Assembly (NCBI RefSeq): GCF_040954645.1 | Contig: NC_092806.1 | Location: 73,286,141-73,350,140, forward strand | DNA length: 64,000 nt | From: Diabrotica undecimpunctata | Taxonomy: Eukaryota > Arthropoda > Insecta > Coleoptera > Chrysomelidae | Direction of reading: 5' to 3' | Shown: positions 12,121-22,025 of the stretch, piece after piece | Numbering within the stretch: position 1 is the first letter of the stretch | Layout of the letters: every line of letters starts with the position of its first letter | Program-made: the position numbers and the translations under genes | Notes under the pieces: generated by a model | Databases searched by the model: none | What the model saw: the letters and a program-made list of their open reading frames with translations, nothing else | Told to the model about the DNA's origin: nothing

Positions 12121-12750
12121 AACTATTAAACCTTAAAATTTTCACTAACAAGTTGCGAACTTATTTGTTTATAAGATATTTAAACAAAATTAAACTATAA
12201 ACTTTAAAAATCTGGCTATTGGAAGTTATAGAATAACTCAAAACGAATAGTTTAATATTTGGTAAATGCTTCTATGTTAATTTTTGACCAAGATATTAAA
12301 CTTTTAATAAGGCGCTCTGAAGCGTACGGTCAGCTTGCAAGAAATGCGGACGCGCGTGAACCGCGCGTAAATCAATTTTTGATATCTCGGCAAAAAATTA
12401 ACATAAAAACATTCATTAAAACTTAAAATGTTCGTTTTGAATTATTCTATAAATTTCATTAATCAAATGCCAAGGTATATGGCTCAATTTTGTTTAAAAC
12501 TCTTATAAACAAATCAATTCTCCACGTTTTAACAAAAATTTACCTAGAACTTTTTTATTTATAATGATAAAGTAATATGCATCTCTGAATTTATGGATTT
12601 TACTATTGGTTTTTATTTGCTGCGAACTGAATGTGCGCATCAGAGCGCGTTATTGAAAGTTCCATATCTTGGTGAAAAATTAACCTAGAAGCATTTACCA
12701 AAGCTTAAAATGTTCGTTTTGAGTTGTCTTATAATTTCCACCCCAAATCA
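12120..12750. repeat. local repeat cluster, one copy inverted
   Basis: Three copies of a unit with AAAATTAACATA/CTAGAAGCATT, then TTAAAATGTTCGTTTTGA and TATTCTATAA, lie at about 12120-12300 (minus strand), 12375-12545 (plus) and 12655-12750 (plus, truncated by the Penelope segment). The first two face each other across a 70-bp spacer that contains the GC-rich GCGGACGCGCGTGAACCGCG, and the third is preceded by GCGCATCAGAGCGCG. This looks like an inverted pair derived from a satellite-like or MITE-like repeat family. Confidence 0.65.
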
Positions 12751-12751
12751 T

Positions 12752-13298
12752 TCTACCTTTCATCAAAGGTATCACGGACAAGATCAGTAGAACTCTTAAC
12801 CCTCTTAATATCAAAACAATCTTTACTACTTGATTACTCACTCAAAGTTGTTTGATCTCGTCAGATCCGTAAAAGACCAACTACCAAATAAATACCAAGG
12901 TGTTTACGAGATACCTTGTTTCAGTTGCCCATGTACATACATAGGACAGACAAACCGACGAATCCACAACCGTATTTACGAACATTCTATATCTGTAAAA
13001 CATTCCGATACTACTTCAACTCTAGCCCAATATCATATTCAGACAGGTCACAAAATAGATTACGAAAAAGCAAAAACTATCGCTCCTCCAAAACGCCCTA
13101 AACGCTTAAACACATGCGATGACGCTAAAAAACTTCCGGCAACATGGCGACTGCTGCTTCACCAAATCCCTCCCTCCCAAGCGATCACGCTTAGACCGTA
13201 TCCGCGCATACGGTAGCAGCTACGCAGGGTAAGACCGGTCGTCATCGACACTGATGAGTATGCAGATTGATACTTCAGTACCGTTTAACGGTATATAA

Positions 13299-13300
<2 letters not shown>
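12752..13300 (+). pseudogene. Penelope-like element 3' segment with GIY-YIG domain
   Basis: PFIKGITDKISRTL at about 12756 matches the connector between Penelope RT and endonuclease. After a frameshift near 12830 the frame 12830-13216 reads FDLVRSVKDQLPNKYQGVYEIPC, then CPCTYIGQTNRRIHNRIYEH, ending in KLPATWRLLL. This is the GIY-YIG endonuclease characteristic of canonical Penelope-like elements: GVYEI and TYIGQT hold the two motif tyrosines, and RI..R.YEH is the conserved arginine/histidine region. The domain normally nicks DNA for target-primed retrotransposition. The RT is absent. Downstream lies a hammerhead-like motif and then an (AT)n tract. Confidence 0.88.
13245..13295 (+). ncRNA. possible degenerate hammerhead ribozyme
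   Basis: CTGATGA at 13251-13257 is an intact hammerhead core box. GTAT/ATAC (13258-13261 with 13270-13273) can form stem II around an 8-nt loop. TACCGT/ACGGTA (13279-13284 with 13288-13293) can form stem III. The GAAA box expected between the stems is replaced by TTCA. Established: Penelope-like elements carry hammerhead ribozymes near their terminal repeats, and this lies just 3' of a Penelope endonuclease. I infer a mutated, inactive ribozyme. Confidence 0.4.

Positions 13301-13302
<2 letters not shown>

Positions 13303-13364
<62 letters not shown>
13303..13364. repeat. (AT)n microsatellite
   Basis: About 62 bp of alternating AT. It forms the junction between the Penelope 3' end and the truncated gag of the next element. 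Confidence 0.97.
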
Positions 13365-13365
<1 letters not shown>

Positions 13366-13367
<2 letters not shown>

Positions 13368-14491
13368 GATGATGTATTGTTTGAATATTTTGTACAGTTA
13401 CTGTTTGCACAACATCAGCATCAAAATGTCTAGATACATTTAAGACTGTTTCATCCTCTCTAAGTGGTGGTTCTAAATATTTTGTAACCGTTATCAGTTT
13501 TAATGCATAATCTACCATATTTGATTTTAAATTGTGATTATACTTTCCAAAATATAGAATTTCTCTAAACTTGGCTTGCTCTAATTCACCCCAATAATAA
13601 TTTAAAAATTTATTTTCAAATGTTTGAAAATTATCTAAATCATTTTCAATACTAGCAAACCAAGTTGCTGCATTGTCATTTAATGTCATTCTAATATAAT
13701 CTTTAATATCATTAATATTATTCACTAATCTTAATTTATGTTTTAAACTATTTATGTATACTCTAGGATGCAGATTTTTTATATTACCAGAGAATTTAAT
13801 CCCAGTCTCATTTGTTAAATTTAAGTAAGGTCTCCCTATGTCTCTCATTTGTGAAATATCATCTATTCTCTGTTCCACATTTCTTATTTGATTTATTTAT
13901 TTGGATATTTTGTTGCATATCGTCTAATTTTTCTTCTGTCTTTCTCCTGTCTTCGTTAATTTTTACTTCCAAGTTACATTTCTGCAACTCTATTTTCTGT
14001 TCTATATCTATCTTATTATCTTGAATAATCCTATTTAATTCTGTCCTCTCATTTTCTATCCTTTTCTTGTAGTCATGCCGTATATTTTTTATTTCATTTG
14101 CTACTCTTTTCTCTGCAGCTTCTAGTTTTTTATCTATTTGTTTTTCTATTTGTTTTACAATTTTATTATTATTATCTTCTATTTTCTTTTCTAATTTTCT
14201 ATAATTCTCTTCCATTTTTTTCGTATTCTCTTCCATTTTCTTCGTATTCTCTTCCATTTTCTGTTCCATTTTTTTCATGTCTTCTTTGACTTCTTTTGAA
14301 TTCTCTTCCATTGTCTTGTTCATCGGCATCATTAATGACATCAAAGCTGCCATATTGACATTTTCCTCTTTTTCTGGATTCATTTCTGCAGTATCTTGTG
14401 GAACTAAAATCTCCTCTTGTAGAGGTTGTATTTCTACTTCCACATCTTCTTCATTCTTTTTGCTTCTTGTACCTTTTTTTCCTTGAGACAT
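13366..14491 (-). pseudogene. gypsy-type (Ty3) Gag, frameshifted and 3'-truncated
   Basis: The N-terminal part (14491-13862, minus strand) starts MSQGKKGTRSKKNEEDVEVE. It holds a long coiled coil, with repeats of KKMEENTKKMEEN at about residues 70-110, then lysine/glutamate heptads. After a one-base shift near 13870 the frame continues as the capsid-like part. This includes IKFSGN, then ATWFASIENDLDNFQTFENKFLNYYWG, FREILYFG and LEPPLREDETVLNVSRHF, the pattern of Ty3/gypsy Gag capsids. The sequence stops at the (AT)n tract, so nucleocapsid and Pol are missing. Upstream on the same strand are the PBS and LTR at the proper spacing. Established role: particle assembly in the cytoplasm. Confidence 0.82.
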
Positions 14492-14609
14492 TTTGAGACT
14501 TTACTTGTTCAAATATAATTAAACTAAAATCTATTTTTTTTTCTAATCAAAATTAATTTAATTATATGAGAGCACTTATCTTCCCAAACTAATTCTTTTA
14601 AATAGAGAG

Positions 14610-14628
14610 CCACTGCGGTGGGCGCCAA
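14610..14628 (-). promoter_or_regulatory. tRNA primer-binding site of the gypsy-type element
   Basis: Minus strand TGGCGCCCACCGCAGTGGC lies two to three bases after the LTR end CATAACA. TGG is the complement of the tRNA CCA end and TGGCGCC is a frequent LTR-retrotransposon primer site. I do not assign the tRNA species. Confidence 0.72.
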
Positions 14629-14681
14629 ATTGTTATGATGTATTATTTGTGAATGATGAGCAATGAGTGTTTTTTAATAAT

Positions 14682-14685
<4 letters not shown>

Positions 14686-14757
<72 letters not shown>
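14686..14757. repeat. (AT)n microsatellite within the LTR
   Basis: About 70 bp of alternating AT preceded by AATAATAAT. Confidence 0.97.
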
Positions 14758-14760
<3 letters not shown>

Positions 14761-15390
14761 AGATATTTAAAGTCTTGGTGCGCCAAGCAATAATTAGCTA
14801 ATTAATTTTTTTGATTAATTAAAATTATTTAAATGATATGATTATGACTCTATCACAATTTTTAATTCTTTTATCTCAGGGTTAAATTCGTGCTTCAATA
14901 TCTATGCTATTACATGTGAAAGGTAAGGTCCAGAGAATACCGGAATAATAAAAAACACATATGATCTAACACTATATATTGAAATAAAAATAATGAAATA
15001 ATTCACACTCAAAAGTTTTCAATAAACAAATCTCATATAAGGATTCTCAAAATTTTGTTCTCCATACGTGAACAATCAAAATTAATGGTACAAACAATAT
15101 TAATTGAAATCTCAAAATCCCAAACTATTCTAACTCTCCTAATCAAAATATTTATATCCTTTCTCAATTACGTGTAAAAATTTTGTTGTCAATAAAAGAA
15201 AAAAAACTGCAGAAACAAAAATATCTCTCTCTGATGATGAGTGGTCCAAATCCTTGTTCCTTGTAGACTATATTATCTCCTCTCAACCGCTCCCGATGTA
15301 AACAGCAATCTTACACAGATTGTTGCAAGTATATCGTCCTTAATGATCTCCTTCAAAAGCACAAATCATTCAAATTATGATAGCCTTTCT

Positions 15391-15512
15391 CCTCTCGATA
15401 AACTGAATCTCTCGTTGGCCCGAGTGAAAAATGACTCTTGGAATATCTTCTCTTTACGATAAACTGAATCTCTCGTTGGCCTGAACAGTGACTCTAGGAA
15501 TATAAGTAGAGA
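15391..15512. repeat. 61-bp tandem duplication inside the LTR
   Basis: CGATAAACTGAATCTCTCGT occurs at 15396 and again at 15457. Flanking GTGAAAAATGACTCTTGGAATAT and CAGTGACTCTAGGAATATA also correspond, giving two imperfect 61-bp units in the U3-like half. Enhancer-like duplications are common in LTRs; function here is inferred only. Confidence 0.75.
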
Positions 15513-15753
15513 AATATGACTTACAATATTTTGCTGCTTCAGCTTCTGTCAGATATACTAACTCCACAAAAACTCACTAACATTCAACACTACTGCTTGC
15601 TACATTTCAGGAACCGCCAGAGAACAATCCCTGTTCCTCTTACAGAATTGGAAAATCAACTGATTGTCTTTTCTCTCTCCTCAATCTCGCTAAACTTTTT
15701 CCTACATACTTATCCCACCTTTTTTCAATCTCCGCCAATCAAAACTCGTCACA

Positions 15754-15768
15754 ATTCCCCCATTTTTT
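15754..15768 (-). promoter_or_regulatory. polypurine tract
   Basis: Minus strand AAAAAATGGGGGAAT directly abuts the LTR start TGTGACGAG. This is the usual primer site for plus-strand DNA synthesis and marks the 3' end of an LTR-element internal region, although the LTR on its other side continues into a PBS and gag. Confidence 0.72.
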
Positions 15769-16160
15769 CATTCGATAACAAACAAATTTTTACCTATAAT
15801 TATAAAATTTCCTAAAACTTATTTACAAATAATATTTTCTATAATTCTTAAAAACTAACAAAAACCTCTTTCTAAAATCTCTTCTATTTGTCTCTAATCA
15901 CTGCATTAATGTATTTTGGAAAACCCCGTTCAATTGTCTTTTTGTTTTCACTTAAAATTATGCGGGTCACTCAAGTATAACAAAGAAATAATTTATGCAA
16001 AGCTTACATTTTGTTTAGTACAGGTAATTCAAGAAATTAATAACTCTCCTTCTTCGAAATGTTTGTTGGATATTATCCTACTTATCTGAATTATTTTAAT
16101 GTTATTGAATTTTGAAATATTTTTAAACAAACCAATATTTTTCTCGATTTTACATATCAT

Positions 16161-16164
<4 letters not shown>
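15769..16164 (-). other. probable 3' end of an LTR-element internal region
   Basis: The stretch lies upstream (minus strand) of the PPT and LTR, where the end of pol and 3' UTR would be. I see no conserved protein motif, only a broken frame, and it is cut off by an (AT)n tract. Confidence 0.4.

Positions 16165-16225
<61 letters not shown>
16165..16225. repeat. (AT)n microsatellite
   Basis: About 61 bp of alternating AT. Confidence 0.97.
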
Positions 16226-16229
<4 letters not shown>

Positions 16230-17175
16230 TTTTATCGCGGTTCTCAAAGAATTAGTTTGTAAGCACTTTTTGAAATTATCTTTATTGTATCTATTATGAA
16301 ACACACATATATATCTAACATAACCAATGTAAAATTTAAAATAAACTATCTTTAAATTAAAATTCTTATGAATCTAATTAAATTATATAGACAATGTAAA
16401 TTTTAAACAAACTATCTTTAAAATTGAAATTCTTATGACACTAACTAAATTATATTAACAAATTTTGTACCTTTCTGTCACTGAATGCCTAAATGAACTG
16501 TTTTCCACTATATAGATTTTAATCACCACTCAATGTCTTCGTTCTCAGCTTCGGTTATCCTTGTTTTTGTGAAATTCCTTTTTCCTATTATCAGCTTCCA
16601 CCAATTTAAAATATTTTTCTTCTTAATAGTATTTATATTTATTCTTCTTTTCAATATACCAATTTCCAATCACCAAATATATTATATAATTTTAATTTTC
16701 AATTAATACTTCTTCCATTATCCAATCACCATTTATACATAACATAATTTTTAATTTTCAATAATATTTTCTTTATACTGTTTCTTAATCTTCATTTAAC
16801 TCACTATATTGAACATCTGTACCTTCTGACTGACTATCTTGAAACTTACTGAACAACTAACTGTAACTAACTTTCTTACTAACTCTAACTAACTTTCTTA
16901 CTAACTGGACTGGCCATTTTGAATTCAAATAACCGAGTATTTATATCTTTTCAATCTTCCAGAACCATCTGGCAAGAAATCATATTCGATTTGTTCCATT
17001 TCCTACATATCTGAATCTTCTGGAATAGTCCATTTTGCAAACAGGCCATATTCTGTGATCTAGAGAATTCTTTACTTTTCTATCGAGAATTTTATCGACA
17101 TTTAGGCCTTTCAGATCAGAATATAAACTTAAATCAGTAACTATATGTAAACTAAACATTTTAAACTAACACATA
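16226..17175 (-). other. promoter-bearing, LTR-like region
   Basis: On the minus strand GAAAAGATATAAATACTCGG (16952-16933) is a good TATA box with a following start-like context. A 22-bp tandem repeat (TAACTAACTTTCTTACTAAC, 16864-16907) lies just downstream, and an ACAATAAAG polyadenylation-like signal near 16280. TGTGAAATAGGG near 17190 could be a TG start. No PBS or partner copy is visible, so an LTR of another family is only a guess. There is no gene. Confidence 0.35.
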
Positions 17176-17491
17176 ACCCTATTTCACATTCGCAATTATT
17201 ATTTTTCTGTCTGTCACTTAAATGTATAGTTGGTTGCCTATGAACATGGCTCACTTAAATATATTTACAATATTATAATTATTAAAATAAAACTTTTTAC
17301 ACTTATTATATGCTAATTTCTTAAGAATACCCTCATATAAATAATTTTTATAAAATTCTCTAGTATATAACTTATTAAAACAATCAAACACCCCCTACAT
17401 CCAATATTATCTACTATATAACTTATAAATTATTTTTTCTCCCTTTTACATTTAAACACTATTTTTCCTTCTCCCATGTTCAATATCATTT

Positions 17492-17493
<2 letters not shown>

Positions 17494-17555
<62 letters not shown>
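17494..17555. repeat. (AT)n microsatellite
   Basis: About 62 bp of alternating AT, lying at the 3' end of the next LINE-C copy. Confidence 0.97.
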
Positions 17556-17557
<2 letters not shown>

Positions 17558-18660
17558 GCTTCTTATGGTGCCTATCCGTTACGGATGTTGGACACTAACA
17601 TGGCTATTCTGACTTTGTTGATTGCTGCCCTGAAAAGTCCGGTAGTGGTTAAGTTAAACCATTTTTGCATGTTTTGCAGCCAGGATATTCTTCTTCGTCC
17701 TGGACCTCTTTTCCCATGCACTTTACCTTGAAGTATAGTCCGAAGTAGGTTGTATCGTTGTTCATTGCGCATTATATGGCCTAGGTATTCTAGTTTGCGA
17801 CGTTTTATGGTTATGACTAGTTCGCGCTCTTTACCCATTCTATGTAGTACTTCCTCGTTGGTAACTCTGTCTATCCAAGAAATCCTCAACATGCGTCGAT
17901 AGCACCACATCTCAAATGCTTCGAGTCTCTTCAGTGATGCTTCAGTTAAGGTCCATGATTCCACGCCATATAAAAGAACGGAGAATACGTAGCATTTTAG
18001 TAAACGAACTTTTATTTCCAATTTTATATCGTGGCTGTTAAAGATTTTTTTCATTTTGACGAAAGCTGACCTTACCTTCTCGATCCTTATCTTAATTTCC
18101 GTCGATTGGTCCCACTGTTCATTTAAGTTTGCACCCAGATAACAAAAGTTGGTGATTTCTGTTATAGGTTGTTGGTTAACTAGTAATTAACCAGGTGGTA
18201 TCCTATTTTTGCTTATAACCATGTATTTGGTTTTTTTGATGTTAAAATCAAGCCCAAACCTGCTACTTACTTCTGCCACCCTGGAGACAATTGTCTACAG
18301 ACCTTTAAGACTGTCTGCAAAAATGACAGTATCATCAGCGTATCTTATGTTGTTCAATCGTTCTCCGTTTATCAGTATTCCCTCGTTTATGTCCGTTAGC
18401 GCTAGGTTCATAATGTGCTCTGAATATGTATTGAACAATATTGGGGACACTATACATCCCTGTCGCACACCTCTTTTTATCTTTATGTCGTCTGTTAACT
18501 GATCCCCAACTCTAACAGCTGCAGTTTGTTCGTAATAGATATTGTGTATTATACGGCGATCTCTGCTGTCTAGACCAATTGAATATAATATTTTCATCAG
18601 TACGTCATGTTTTATTCTATCGAACGCTTTCTGGTAATCAACAAAACAGAAATATATATC
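17556..18660 (-). mobile_element. LINE-C copy, 5'-truncated within the RT domain
   Basis: On the minus strand the copy starts at NCDIYFCFVDYQKAFDRIKHD (18665-18610). It continues with GVRQGCIVSPILFNTYSEHIM, the catalytic box YADDTVIFAD near 18330, FGLDFNIKKTKYMVIS and FCYLGANL. The thumb/C-terminal part (18054-17572) includes VLLYGVESWTL, FEMWCYRRMLRI, LEYLGHIMRNEQRYNLL and GKRGPGRRRISWLQN, ending SNIRNG and a stop. Two breaks occur: a stop between L(KGL) and the following TIV near 18295, and a stop near 18185. The YADD active site is intact. Its 5' end abuts the tail of the next copy. Confidence 0.85.
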
Positions 18661-19405
18661 ACAATTCTTCTTCTTCCTATGCCGTCCCCATTAACGGAGG
18701 TTGGCGACCACATTTTTAAAAGCTTCTCTGTCTTTTGCAACGTGGAATAATTCGTCTACAGTCATGTTTGTCCAGTCTCGAATATTTCGCAGCCATCACT
18801 TCCTCTTTCTACCTATTCCCTTTTTGCCATCTACTCTACCCTGCATGATGACCTGCAGAAGACTATATTTATTATTTCTTAGTATGTGTCCAAGGTATGC
18901 AGTCTTGCGTACTTTTATCGTTCTCAACAATTTTTTGTCTCGACCCATCCTTCTCAGCACTTCCTCATTGGTGACCCTGGCAGTCCATGGAACTCTCAAC
19001 ATTCTCTGGTATATCCAAAGTTCAAAGGCTTCAATATTTTTAACTATTTGCGCTTTTAGTGTCCATGTTTCTACCCCGTACAATAGTTGCGACCAGACGT
19101 AACATTCAACAAACCTCAGTCTCAGCGCAGTATTCAGATTTTTGTCACAGAACACAATGTCACAATTCACGTCTCTACATCTTTGAAAGAGAACTTGTAT
19201 TGCGAAATGTGCCTTTCGAGTGCCCAATGCATCCCTGAAGCCGAATTTTGTGTTTGTCATGTGTTCTTCACGCTTTTTATATATTCTTTTATGTATAATT
19301 TTTAAAAAAGTTTTCAGGAAATGGCTCATAAGGCTTATTATTCGATAATCTTCACATTTTTTGGCATTGGGTACATTGGGGCAAGCCGGTACAACATGGC
19401 ACAGA
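18661..19405 (-). mobile_element. LINE-C copy with the RT catalytic core deleted
   Basis: On the minus strand it opens with AKKCEDYRIISLMSHFLKTF (broken by a stop at 19330), KIIHKRIYKKREEH and TKFGFRDALGTRKAHFAIQVL. After RCRDVNCDI it jumps directly to VFCDKNLNTALRLRFVECYV, skipping the whole palm with the two catalytic aspartates. The frame stays open across the join (19329-18796). It then runs through LLYGVETWTLKAQ, YQRMLRVPWTARVTNEEVLRRMG and YLGHILRNNKYSLLQ to the NLR-type tail and a GAAGAAGAA end at 18661. Such a protein could not reverse transcribe. Copies with the intact region are at 17.56-18.66 and 44.2-45.7 kb. Confidence 0.82.
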
Positions 19406-20100
19406 TATATAACTATATGTTAAAAACTATACATACATAATATTTTCTATTCGATGAATATAGTGTATAAAATATTGCTATTTAATAAATACTTCGATAC
19501 AAGAGACACTCGTACGCCTTAGTCAATCGTATTTGGTCAGATTCTTTTGCTCCCCGTAAACGCATTTTTTTACCTTAACCGTGTAATATATGGTTTACTT
19601 GTTTGGTAGTACAAGAGATCGACGTACCATAAATAGAAAATCCAATCTAGATCCGATTTTTACTAAAAATGTACACGAGGAGCGAAGTGAGATCTCAAAA
19701 CGGACACAATTGAAACATATTCATGGTTAAGTGGTGAAAGTCATTGCTGTAACGATAATGAATCTAAGGATGTACATCTTTACAAGAATTCTGTAGTAAT
19801 ATAATAAACATCCTTTATCTGAATAAAAAGTCGCATGTAAGAAGTTAGATGTAAATACAGTAAATACTTTGTTACAATGAAAGATCAGATCAGATATAAT
19901 GCCAAAAAAATTTCAAGCATTAAAACTGGTTGACAAATATTTGACAATATTTATATATAAATTAGCTGACTCGGCAAACTTCTGTTCTGCATGTTCTGTT
20001 AAATTATTAGTTAAATTGTATTAACTTTTTTATATTTAGATTAAATTAAAATTTACCAATGCATTACTGCTAGTGGTTAGTGATCAGTGTAGTAGTATCT
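19406..20100. other. AT-rich non-coding stretch
   Basis: No motif recognised on either strand. Confidence 0.6.
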
Positions 20101-20124
20101 GGGGGCTCGGGAGACGGAGACCTC

Positions 20125-20165
20125 GGAAGCCCTGAAGAAGACATCAAAGAGGATGTAAAATGCCT
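20125..20165 (+). ncRNA. possible hammerhead-like remnant
   Basis: CTGAAGA (20132-20138) fits the core CUGANGA. ACATC/GATGT (20141-20145 with 20152-20156) forms a 5-bp stem II, and AAAA follows where GAAA is expected, one base off. It lies in GC-richer DNA (GGGCTCGGGAGACGGAGACC) without a Penelope ORF nearby. Chance or a solo Penelope terminal repeat are both possible. Confidence 0.3.
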
Positions 20166-20255
20166 TCTTTCTGCTATATTGTATCTTCTGTGCCTGTCAG
20201 TTTTTCAGATTTAAACTATTCAAACCAAACTACCCTTAACGCATTTCGTCGTTGT

Positions 20256-20348
20256 CTTCTCAAATAGAAGCAAGCAAGTAAGACTCCATTTTTAGCTTCT
20301 CAAATAGAACAAGTAATAATAGTTCATCTCGGGCTTCTCAAATAGAAG
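20256..20348. repeat. three spaced copies of CTTCTCAAATAGAA
   Basis: The 14-mer occurs exactly at 20256, 20296 and 20334, i.e. with 40- and 38-bp spacing and partly similar flanks. It is a short decayed tandem array of unknown role, about 100 bp downstream of the hammerhead-like motif. Confidence 0.8.
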
Positions 20349-20351
20349 CAG

Positions 20352-21060
20352 ATTTCAAGTATAACTTTTTTTTATTAAATAGTTGTAATTAAATTCAGTG
20401 TCAGTACTTAAAATATGTAAGTACCTGCTATTCCAATTTATACAAAAAAGTTGACAGTTTTTGTGCCAATATTGCGTAAATGCCGGTCTGACAAATTACA
20501 GGGTTGCCGGATATACTACTAAACTTTGTTGCTCTAGAAACCGGATTTTTTTAATTTTAAGAACATTTAATATGTAATAATAATAATATGTGTGTTTTAA
20601 GAACATTTTATATGAACATTATGTTTTTTATTATCATTTAAAAGGGTGATTTGTTAGCAATTCCGCTACTTCTATTTATTTATGAAAATAATAAAATAAA
20701 AATATTTCTACCGGAAATGTTATTTAAACTATTCTCTTTTAAATTTTATCATTTATTTCACTATTAATAATCCGCAATTTTGCGACGTATGGGTATGGGT
20801 CGCTGGTTCTTCGAGATTTATATTTATTTTTATCTACCAAATGTAGAAAAGTGAGAATATAGTTTTAAATATTTACTTTTAATTCGGCAAAAAAGTTTAT
20901 GATAGATACTCTCTCCAAACTTTGGATATCGCATCATTAGACCGAGTCTGACACTGGTGTCTGAGTTCTCTCGGCGATTTTTTTTTGTTCGAGGGCGTTT
21001 TTCCTCTAATTTTCCCAAAATTGTTTACCCGTCAAACAGGAAAATCGGCTATGAAATGAA
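20352..21060. other. AT-rich non-coding stretch
   Basis: No recognisable gene. A 62-codon frame near 20830-21018 shows no family motif. Confidence 0.55.
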
Positions 21061-21074
21061 TTTAAAAACCAAGT

Positions 21075-21935
21075 AAACGAAATCTTCACAAACCATGATT
21101 ATATATAGAAACTTAATCAAGAAAAATAAATGGATGGCAGAAGAAATCTTGAAATTGATGGAACAATCTTGACTTATTAAATCGAATGAAACAGAATATA
21201 GACATCTACAAAGAAGAATTAAAAGGTAGATAAAATTAGCAGCCAAAAAAGTCACGACTTATTCAATGTGCACAAAAAAGTAAAAGAAATAAGCAACATA
21301 TTTAAAAAACGAGTTCAACTGTATATATCAGACTTTTTTTGAAGATGACAGAAATAATATTACCGAATTCGACCAAAATTTTACTGACAGCCCAGAAATG
21401 ATGAAATCAGAAGCAGAACACGCTATAAAAAATGCGAAAACCAGGAAATCTTGTGGTCCAGTAAATACAGCAACTGAATTGCTGAAGCTAATAGATTAAA
21501 TTAACATAGAAGTAGCAGTAAAACTTTTTAATGCAATATATAACACTTGAGTAATTCCCATAGACTGGCTTAACACATTTTTAAAGCAATACAAAACAAA
21601 AACACAAAAAACATAATGCTAGAAAATGCTTAGAATATCGATTAATCACCCTATTGTGCCAGACTCTTGAGATTTTCCTAAGAATACTCCACAACAGAAT
21701 AGACGCAAATGCGAAGAAAACCTCGAAGATACCCAATTTGGTTTTAAATATTGGGAAGAAGGAAGGTACTTTTTGCAATAAATATCGTATTAAAAAAATG
21801 CCGTGATGAAAGATCGTGAACTTCGCATATAAAATGCAGATGCTAAAAAATATAGGAATAGATGACAAAGATATTTGTGTCATTAAAAATCTGTACTGGG
21901 ATCAAACTGCCATACGAAATATTCAAACAACGAAG
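21075..21935 (+). pseudogene. heavily decayed LINE-C, linker to RT fingers
   Basis: Plus-strand frames retain KKWMAEEILKLME, YRHLQRRIKR, SEAEHAIKNAKTRKSCGP, TELLKLID, IDWLNTFLK, LEDTQFGF, and then NIGIDDKDICVIKNLYWDQTA at 21846-21915. These correspond in order to the EN-RT linker and RT fingers of LINE-C, with many stops and a deletion around the palm. The copy ends near an (AT)n tract at 21962. Confidence 0.7.
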
Positions 21936-21960
21936 AGTAAGACTATGTTGCATTTTGTCC

Positions 21961-21961
<1 letters not shown>

Positions 21962-22020
<59 letters not shown>
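21962..22020. repeat. (AT)n microsatellite
   Basis: About 59 bp of alternating AT abutting the left end of the following MITE. Confidence 0.97.

Positions 22021-22025
<5 letters not shown>

Larger units (their letters stand above)
14631..15753 (-). repeat. LTR (about 1.12 kb), TG...CA
   Basis: On the minus strand the segment begins TGTGACGAG right after a polypurine tract (15754-15768) and ends CATCATAACA right before the PBS. It therefore has the TG...CA ends and both neighbours expected of an LTR. Inside are an (AT)n tract (14686-14757) and a two-copy tandem repeat (15391-15512). No second copy of this LTR is visible in the window, so the identity of the ends rests on the flanking PBS and PPT. 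Confidence 0.7.

Noticed and set aside
16226..17190. A definite second LTR of the gypsy-type element
   Set aside because: Its sequence does not resemble the LTR at 14631-15753 by eye and no PBS or PPT borders it. Kept only as an LTR-like region with a TATA box.
20256..20348. Three evenly spaced repeats as a CRISPR-like array
   Set aside because: Only 14 bp conserved, three copies, AT-rich spacers, and a eukaryotic context.
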